A stretch of 64,000 nt of DNA from contig CM063504.1 of assembly GCA_032207245.1 (NCBI GenBank), positions 17,943,951-18,007,950 on the forward strand. Direction: 5' to 3'. This stretch comes from Pardosa pseudoannulata. Lineage: Eukaryota; Arthropoda; Arachnida; Araneae; Lycosidae. The notes under the pieces were generated by a model. It did no database searches, was not told the origin of the DNA, and worked only from the letters and a program-made list of their open reading frames with translations. Made by a program: the position numbers and the translations under genes. This document shows positions 59,083 to 64,000 of the stretch, piece after piece. Each line of letters begins with the position of its first letter. The first letter of the stretch is position 1.

Positions 59083-62000
59083 ATGAGTTATTTAAGTAAA
59101 GGGCGTAAGGCAGATCTCGTCGAGTTAGCCAGGGAAATTATAGGTGGAATAGACGAAACCTTGACTATGAATCAAATAAGGAAATTAATTGAGACATCGG
59201 AAGATTACGATCCAGCTTTTGTAGAAGGATGTCTAGATACTATTATTGAGGCCCGGTTAGAGAAAGAGCGCATAGAACGGGCGGATCGCGATAGTGAGAT
59301 AGAGAGAGAAAGAGAGAACAGAAAGATAGAATTAGCGAGAGAGAGGAAAAGAGAAGACAGGAAGATAGAATTAGAGAGAGAAGAGAAGGAAAGGGAGAGA
59401 GCGTTCGAATTAGAAAAATTAAGATTAAACCAGGAACGTAGGAGCGCTAATGAACTGTTAGAGGTGCCAAGACCCTCAGGGGCATCTTTGCGGAACCGGA
59501 TGCCACAATTTAATCCGGATGAGACGGACATAAATTTGTACCTTTGTCTATTCGAAAGACAAGCAGAATACTTGAAAGTACCTGAAATTGAGATGGCAGG
59601 GGAACTTATTTCATTATTACCGCTTTCAGTGTCAAATATTATTTTAAGGGAAAAGGCAGAAGAAACGCGGGATTATAAATTTGTAAAGAAACTCCTCTTA
59701 GAACGCTATAAATTATCGGCGGAAGCCCTGAGGCAAAAATTGGTACAACATGTACGAAAATCAGGAAATCTAGGGAAGGATTACCTTTTTGAGATACGCA
59801 CCTATCTAGAAGGTTGGGTATCCAGTTTAGGGGTGACAACATATGAAGGTCTACTGGATTTAATGCTAGTAGACCAGCTAAAACGGAAAATGGGGAGCGA
59901 ATTCAAGGAATCCCATCTCAAAGAATGGGAAAGTTTGGTCTCACCCGACATCGTAGCGGACTTAGGAGACAAGTATGAATTACTTAAGAAACCCGGGAAG
60001 TCCCAAACGCAGAGAAAAAAATTTCCGGATTCTCGCACCCCTGATTTTCGCAAGTTTTCAGTACCATTCAAGGCAGCAGAGAATATCAGACCCCCTCCCC
60101 AGGAAAAGGTCGAAATTAAGAATGAAAGGCCAAAAACGCCAAGAATGAATGAACTTAAACGTCGGGATTGGCGAAATACTAGGGAGTTCGAAAAGAAAAA
60201 GAACACCGATATTATTTGTTTCCAGTGTGGAGTCTCTGGGCACATTAGACCTGATTGCCCGGAATTAAAACGCAAGGAAGAGTTAAATGCTATCAATACA
60301 GGAAGTGAGGTAGTAGATCCGCTAGCACCCTATGTTAGTTTGGGCACTGTAAACAATCAAACGTGTGAAATTTTAAGAGACAGTGGGGCTAGTTATGACG
60401 TCGTTTGTAGACGATATGTTAGGCCGCAAGATTTTACAGGCGACACGGTATGGGTCACTCAGCCCTTGGATACTCACGCTATAAATTTGCCGGTGGCGAG
60501 AGTTTCGTTATGTACTAAATATGGAAATATAGATACAAAGGCTTGCGTTATCTCTGATTTCTCGAATCAACAACGATATATTTTGGGAAATTTGACGGCT
60601 GCATTATTGGAAGAGAAAAACCGAGAGAGTACTAAACAGGTTAATGCGATTACTAGGTTGCAGTCGAAAGCCCTCGAGGTAAACGGGAACTCCGATGGGG
60701 AAGAATTTAACCCCCCCCTCAGCGCAGAAGCGGGACCCGCATTGTTACAAGACACGAGCAAAGAAACTGCATACGAGCTCCCAATTGTCAACTTGACCGA
60801 CGCAGAACGGGGTCTTTTGAATGTAACCCCCGAGGAATTTGCGGTCAGCCAAGATAATTGCTCTGAGACTAGGGAATTGAAGGAACGGTTAGTAAATATA
60901 CCCGATGGAGTTGCGCATAAAGGATTCGTACGGAAAAATGGATTGTTATGCAAAATTCAGGTAAACCATTTAGGAGAGGAAAAATGTGTTTTGGTTGTAC
61001 CTGAAGGGTTACGGGAGAAAATTTTGGCTCTTTGCCACGAAGATGCTGGAGCTCACGCAGGCGTAACTAAATCGAAACAACGCCTCGCTAAATTGTTTTA
61101 TTGGCCGAAATGTTATCAAGATATGGAAACGCATGTTAAGTCTTGCCATCCTTGTCAACTAGTAGGGAATGCTATTGATACAAAGAAGGCGCCTATGCGA
61201 TTAACTCCGATAATTAGTGAACCTTTCACTAAAATTAATATAGATGCTTGTGGGCCGTTACCCGAATCTGAAAATGGGAACCGGTATATAATCACCGCGA
61301 TATGCCTGGCTTCTAAATACCCGGAAGCGGTGCCAGTGCCAAATATAGGTTCTGTAGCGGTCACTGATGCGCTTTTACAGATTTTCGGGCATCTAGGTTT
61401 TCCGCGCGAAGTTCAATGTGATAATGGCTCTTCGTTTACAAGCCACCTCACAACGGAATTTTTCAAACGGTTCGGGATCAAAGTGACTCACAGTTCAGTA
61501 GGTCATCCCCAAAGCAACCCAGTGGAACGCTTCCATCGCACTTTGAAAAGATTGCTTAGAGTGTTATGTTTAGAGAGCGGTGAAAGTTGGGAGCGACACC
61601 TTCCTAGTACATTATTAGCGCTACGGACGGTTGTCCATGAGAGTAACGGGTTTTCACCAGCCGAACTCCTGTACGGGAAAAATCTCCGAACACCAGAAGT
61701 TTTATTATATGAGAAATGGTTGGGAGAAACCGATGTAGAGAATCCTGTTACCGAACATATCTTAACACTCATGAATCGGCTTAAAAGAGCACGGGAACTA
61801 GCTGTGAAACGTATGGGGGAATTGCAGAAAAAACGGAAAGAGACCTATGATAAGAATGCAGTAGTTCGTAACTTTGCTGTAGGTGATTTAGTTTTAATAT
61901 TTTCCATGGCGAAGTCTAACAAATTAGCGCCTAAATGGATCGGGCCAGGAACAATAGAGGCTCGGATCTCCGATACCAATTATAGAGTCCGACCCCCAGG

Positions 62001-62676
62001 ACCACGAGCGAAATCAAGTAATTATCACGTGAACATGCTAAAACCCTATGTAAGGAGACCAGAATCTATCAATTGGATATGTGAGGAGAGAACGGAGGGG
62101 AAAGCGACCGAAGATGATTTTGAAATTCACGTGATAGAAAGGGGATCCTCTGATTTTGACTATAATGAAGTAGTGCGCGAGAGTGAGTTGGGATCTCGTC
62201 TAACTACAGACCAACAGCTGGCATTAAAGAAACTATTATGTAAACATGCGAAATTATTTTCAAACAATCCAGGGAAAACTGATATGGTAACCCATGATAT
62301 CGAGTTAATCTCGAATAAAGTAGTTCGATCTCGACCTTATAAGGCCTCTCACCGACAAAATGAGATATTAAAAACTGAGATCGAAAAAATGTTAAGTTTG
62401 GGAATAATAGAAGTGGGAAGCTCCGATTACGCTTCACCTATGATACTCGTCGAAAATGAAGAGCGGGAACCGCGCCCCTGTATAGACTACCGTAGGCTGA
62501 ATGAAGTGATTCGGACGGAATATTATCCGTTACCGAATATCGAAGAGCGTGTAGAACTGGTCGTAGGATCGGATTTTATATCGGTCCTCGATCTTGCCAA
62601 AGGTTACTGGCAAATACCGCTGACGAAAAAGGCCCAACGAATAGCGGCGTTTGTTACGGCGTTTGGGACGTACTGA
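59083..62676 (+). CDS. Gag-protease-integrase-RT (first part of gag-pol, ends at in-frame TGA)
   Basis: Start chosen at ATG 59083 in the good context TCACCATGAG; the seven codons before it lack ATG. 1197 codons. Gag: charged coiled coil about 62-125, SCAN-like capsid about 208-285, CCHC zinc knuckle C379-C382-H387-C392. Protease: active-site DSGA at 433-436. Integrase: HHCC zinc domain H652, H658, C688, C691; catalytic D721, D780, E815 (34 residues between the last two); then a GPY-like C-terminal domain (KWIGPGT). RT begins near 1100 with SSDYASPMILV and the catalytic Asp of LDLAKGYWQI at D1170. TGA at codon 1198 (62674-62676) interrupts RT between two core motifs. Made as one polyprotein if the stop were read through; otherwise this copy lacks functional RT. 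Confidence 0.9.
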   Translation: MSYLSKGRKADLVELAREIIGGIDETLTMNQIRKLIETSEDYDPAFVEGCLDTIIEARLEKERIERADRDSEIERERENRKIELARERKREDRKIELEREEKERERAFELEKLRLNQERRSANELLEVPRPSGASLRNRMPQFNPDETDINLYLCLFERQAEYLKVPEIEMAGELISLLPLSVSNIILREKAEETRDYKFVKKLLLERYKLSAEALRQKLVQHVRKSGNLGKDYLFEIRTYLEGWVSSLGVTTYEGLLDLMLVDQLKRKMGSEFKESHLKEWESLVSPDIVADLGDKYELLKKPGKSQTQRKKFPDSRTPDFRKFSVPFKAAENIRPPPQEKVEIKNERPKTPRMNELKRRDWRNTREFEKKKNTDIICFQCGVSGHIRPDCPELKRKEELNAINTGSEVVDPLAPYVSLGTVNNQTCEILRDSGASYDVVCRRYVRPQDFTGDTVWVTQPLDTHAINLPVARVSLCTKYGNIDTKACVISDFSNQQRYILGNLTAALLEEKNRESTKQVNAITRLQSKALEVNGNSDGEEFNPPLSAEAGPALLQDTSKETAYELPIVNLTDAERGLLNVTPEEFAVSQDNCSETRELKERLVNIPDGVAHKGFVRKNGLLCKIQVNHLGEEKCVLVVPEGLREKILALCHEDAGAHAGVTKSKQRLAKLFYWPKCYQDMETHVKSCHPCQLVGNAIDTKKAPMRLTPIISEPFTKINIDACGPLPESENGNRYIITAICLASKYPEAVPVPNIGSVAVTDALLQIFGHLGFPREVQCDNGSSFTSHLTTEFFKRFGIKVTHSSVGHPQSNPVERFHRTLKRLLRVLCLESGESWERHLPSTLLALRTVVHESNGFSPAELLYGKNLRTPEVLLYEKWLGETDVENPVTEHILTLMNRLKRARELAVKRMGELQKKRKETYDKNAVVRNFAVGDLVLIFSMAKSNKLAPKWIGPGTIEARISDTNYRVRPPGPRAKSSNYHVNMLKPYVRRPESINWICEERTEGKATEDDFEIHVIERGSSDFDYNEVVRESELGSRLTTDQQLALKKLLCKHAKLFSNNPGKTDMVTHDIELISNKVVRSRPYKASHRQNEILKTEIEKMLSLGIIEVGSSDYASPMILVENEEREPRPCIDYRRLNEVIRTEYYPLPNIEERVELVVGSDFISVLDLAKGYWQIPLTKKAQRIAAFVTAFGTY

Positions 62677-63582
62677 CCACTACGAATGCCGTTTGGTCTC
62701 AAGAACGCCCCCTATTTCTTTAGCAAGTTGATGGCGGACGTTTTGAATGGCTGTGAAGAGTATGCGGTCCCCTATATCGATGATATAGCAATTTTCTCAA
62801 AAACCTGGGACGAACATCTGAGCCATTTAGACGATGTTCTGACGCAAGTGACGAAGGCGCAGCTGACAATTAAGTCTTCGAAATGCCGGTTCGCTCAGAA
62901 TCATGTGAAGTATTTAGGGTATATGGTAGGAGGAGGATACCGGAATCCGGCAGAACTGAAGGTGCAATGCATCCGGGATTTCCCTCGTCCTGACACGAAA
63001 ACAAAGATAAGCGCGTTTTTAGGGCTAACGGGATACTACGCCCACTACATTCCAAATTATTCCATCATTGCCGCTCCACTAACTGACGCGTTAAAAGGAA
63101 AAGAGCGACGGGGTCAAATAAAATGGAATGAGCCGTCCGAGAATGCGTTCACTGCACTAAAAGAGGCACTTACGAAATCGCCGGTGTTGCGCGCCCCGAA
63201 TTTCGAATTACCATTTATCGTCCAGACCGATGCGTCAGATATGGGAATAGGAGTGGTGTTAGCTCAACACATTAACGGAAAGGAGCATCCGATACTGTTC
63301 CTCAGTAGAAAATTTAATACTGCGGAACAGAAATATTGCACTACTGAAAAGGAATGTGCTGCGATTATCTTTGCATTAAAAAAACTACATTTCTATCTAG
63401 ATGGGCGTGAATTCACCATAGTGACAGATCACAATCCATTAGTTTGGCTCCAAAAGAATGCGAGCTCAAACAGTCGCCTATTCCGATGGCAGCTGGTGCT
63501 GCAACAGTTTAGTTACCGTGTGGTTCACAAACCCGGCACACAGAATACTAATGCAGATGCATTAAGCCGCTGCATCACGTAA
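62677..63582 (+). CDS. RT (remainder) and RNase H, same frame after the TGA
   Basis: Continues in the same frame as the upstream part; an ATG occurs at 62686, inside the RT core, and is unlikely to be a true start. MPFGLKNAPYFFSKLMADVL and YIDD (catalytic pair D1233-D1234 in gag-pol numbering) belong to RT; YLGYMVGGG to the thumb region. RNase H: IVQTDASDMGIGVVLAQ with D1383, FNTAEQKYCTTEKECAAIIF and VTDHNPLVWL. It ends TNADALSRCIT with a stop at 63580-63582. No integrase follows, which confirms the unusual order. Confidence 0.88.
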   Translation, partial: PLRMPFGLKNAPYFFSKLMADVLNGCEEYAVPYIDDIAIFSKTWDEHLSHLDDVLTQVTKAQLTIKSSKCRFAQNHVKYLGYMVGGGYRNPAELKVQCIRDFPRPDTKTKISAFLGLTGYYAHYIPNYSIIAAPLTDALKGKERRGQIKWNEPSENAFTALKEALTKSPVLRAPNFELPFIVQTDASDMGIGVVLAQHINGKEHPILFLSRKFNTAEQKYCTTEKECAAIIFALKKLHFYLDGREFTIVTDHNPLVWLQKNASSNSRLFRWQLVLQQFSYRVVHKPGTQNTNADALSRCIT

Positions 63583-63814
63583 AAGGTAGTAAGAGAAGTA
63601 ACTTGTATATACTTGCATATTGTCTTTGTGTTTGTAATTATTTAATATTATAATTTAGTGTATTAAGCCAGAAATATAGTTAGTGTTATTTTGTAGTATA
63701 CTGTATATTAAGTATCTGAGTCACTGTTGGTTCCTTACGAGGAAGATCAGAGTTGCAGTTCTCCACGAGAATTGTCTGCATAATCGAGATCCACCCTGTG
63801 GAAAAATCTTATGC
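63583..63814 (+). other. 3' untranslated region of the Gmr1-type element
   Basis: 232 bases between the RNase H stop and the polypurine tract. No env-like frame is present. Confidence 0.7.
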
Positions 63815-63822
63815 GAGGGGGG
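63815..63822 (+). promoter_or_regulatory. Polypurine tract
   Basis: GAGGGGGG immediately before the TGTAACG of the 3' LTR, the usual place for plus-strand DNA priming. Confidence 0.85.
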
Positions 63823-64000
63823 TGTAACGATACGTTACATGACCCCAAAAGAACGAGGAGCCGAAGGTGACCTTTCGCCGTGGACTCACGATTAGCCTCT
63901 AATAGAACCAGGTGGTCTAAGCACCCTAATTGAAAACTGTTCGTTGCCGGCTCCTCAACGTCTGGGCATTGTAAACCTGCTGAATGGAACGACGCTGTGG
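63823..64000 (+). repeat. 3' LTR, first 178 bases
   Basis: Matches 57006-57182 except for C to A at the tenth base, one inserted A and one G to T. The LTR would be expected to end near 64838. Confidence 0.92.

Larger units (their letters stand above)
57006..64000 (+). mobile_element. Gmr1-type Ty3/gypsy LTR retrotransposon (3' end beyond window)
   Basis: 5' LTR 57006-58021, leader 58022-59082, gag-pol frame 59083-63582, polypurine tract GAGGGGGG at 63815-63822 and 3' LTR from 63823. Protein order is gag, protease, integrase, RT, RNase H, with gypsy-type sequences throughout. This copia-like order in a gypsy element defines the Gmr1 group. The first 178 bases of the 3' LTR differ from the 5' LTR at three places, so insertion was fairly recent. 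Clearly more GC-rich than the host. Inserted in the old gypsy RT; TACAT (57001-57005) is the candidate target duplication. Confidence 0.88.

Noticed and set aside
59205..62437. Minus-strand open frames of 60-164 codons inside the retrotransposon
   Set aside because: Antisense shadows of the plus-strand gag-pol frame, without own signatures.

Overview
The window is eukaryotic nuclear DNA: very AT-rich, intron-rich and crowded with transposable elements. Gene structure and repeat types suggest an invertebrate, probably an arthropod. A chelicerate such as a spider is my best guess, but the sequence does not prove it. No bacterial genes, rRNA genes, CRISPR arrays or confident functional tRNA genes were found.

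From 1081 to 49434 the minus strand carries one large gene running right to left. I assembled 21 exons by hand from splice sites and reading phase. All 20 junctions keep one open frame of about 922 codons. The first coding exon and signal peptide were not found and lie to the right. The 3' end lies left of base 1. The predicted protein is a type I receptor: two Ig-like domains, three EGF-like domains, three fibronectin III domains, one membrane helix, a basic juxtamembrane segment, an acidic linker and a protein tyrosine phosphatase (PTP) domain cut by the window edge after the catalytic-loop cysteine. The ectodomain follows the order and several motifs of the Tie1/Tie2 angiopoietin receptors, which carry a kinase. 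Here the cytoplasmic part is a phosphatase.

The introns hold the repeats: a Mutator-like transposase relic, piggyBac-type TTAA MITEs, hAT-type elements, a pogo/CENP-B-type relic, several tRNA-derived SINEs, a 5'-truncated LINE with a 14-bp target duplication, a three-armed fold-back and long AT/GA microsatellites.

From about 52.3 kb to the right edge is a nest of three elements. An old, degenerate gypsy element lies on the minus strand (integrase, RNase H and RT in that order along the plus strand). It is broken by a 1.69-kb pogo/Tigger-like transposon (54353-56041) and again by a younger LTR retrotransposon on the plus strand (57006 to beyond 64000). The young element has Ty3/gypsy-type proteins in the order gag-protease-integrase-RT-RNase H, the copia-like order known for Gmr1-type gypsy elements, and its capsid region resembles the SCAN domain. 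Its one long reading frame has a single in-frame TGA inside RT.
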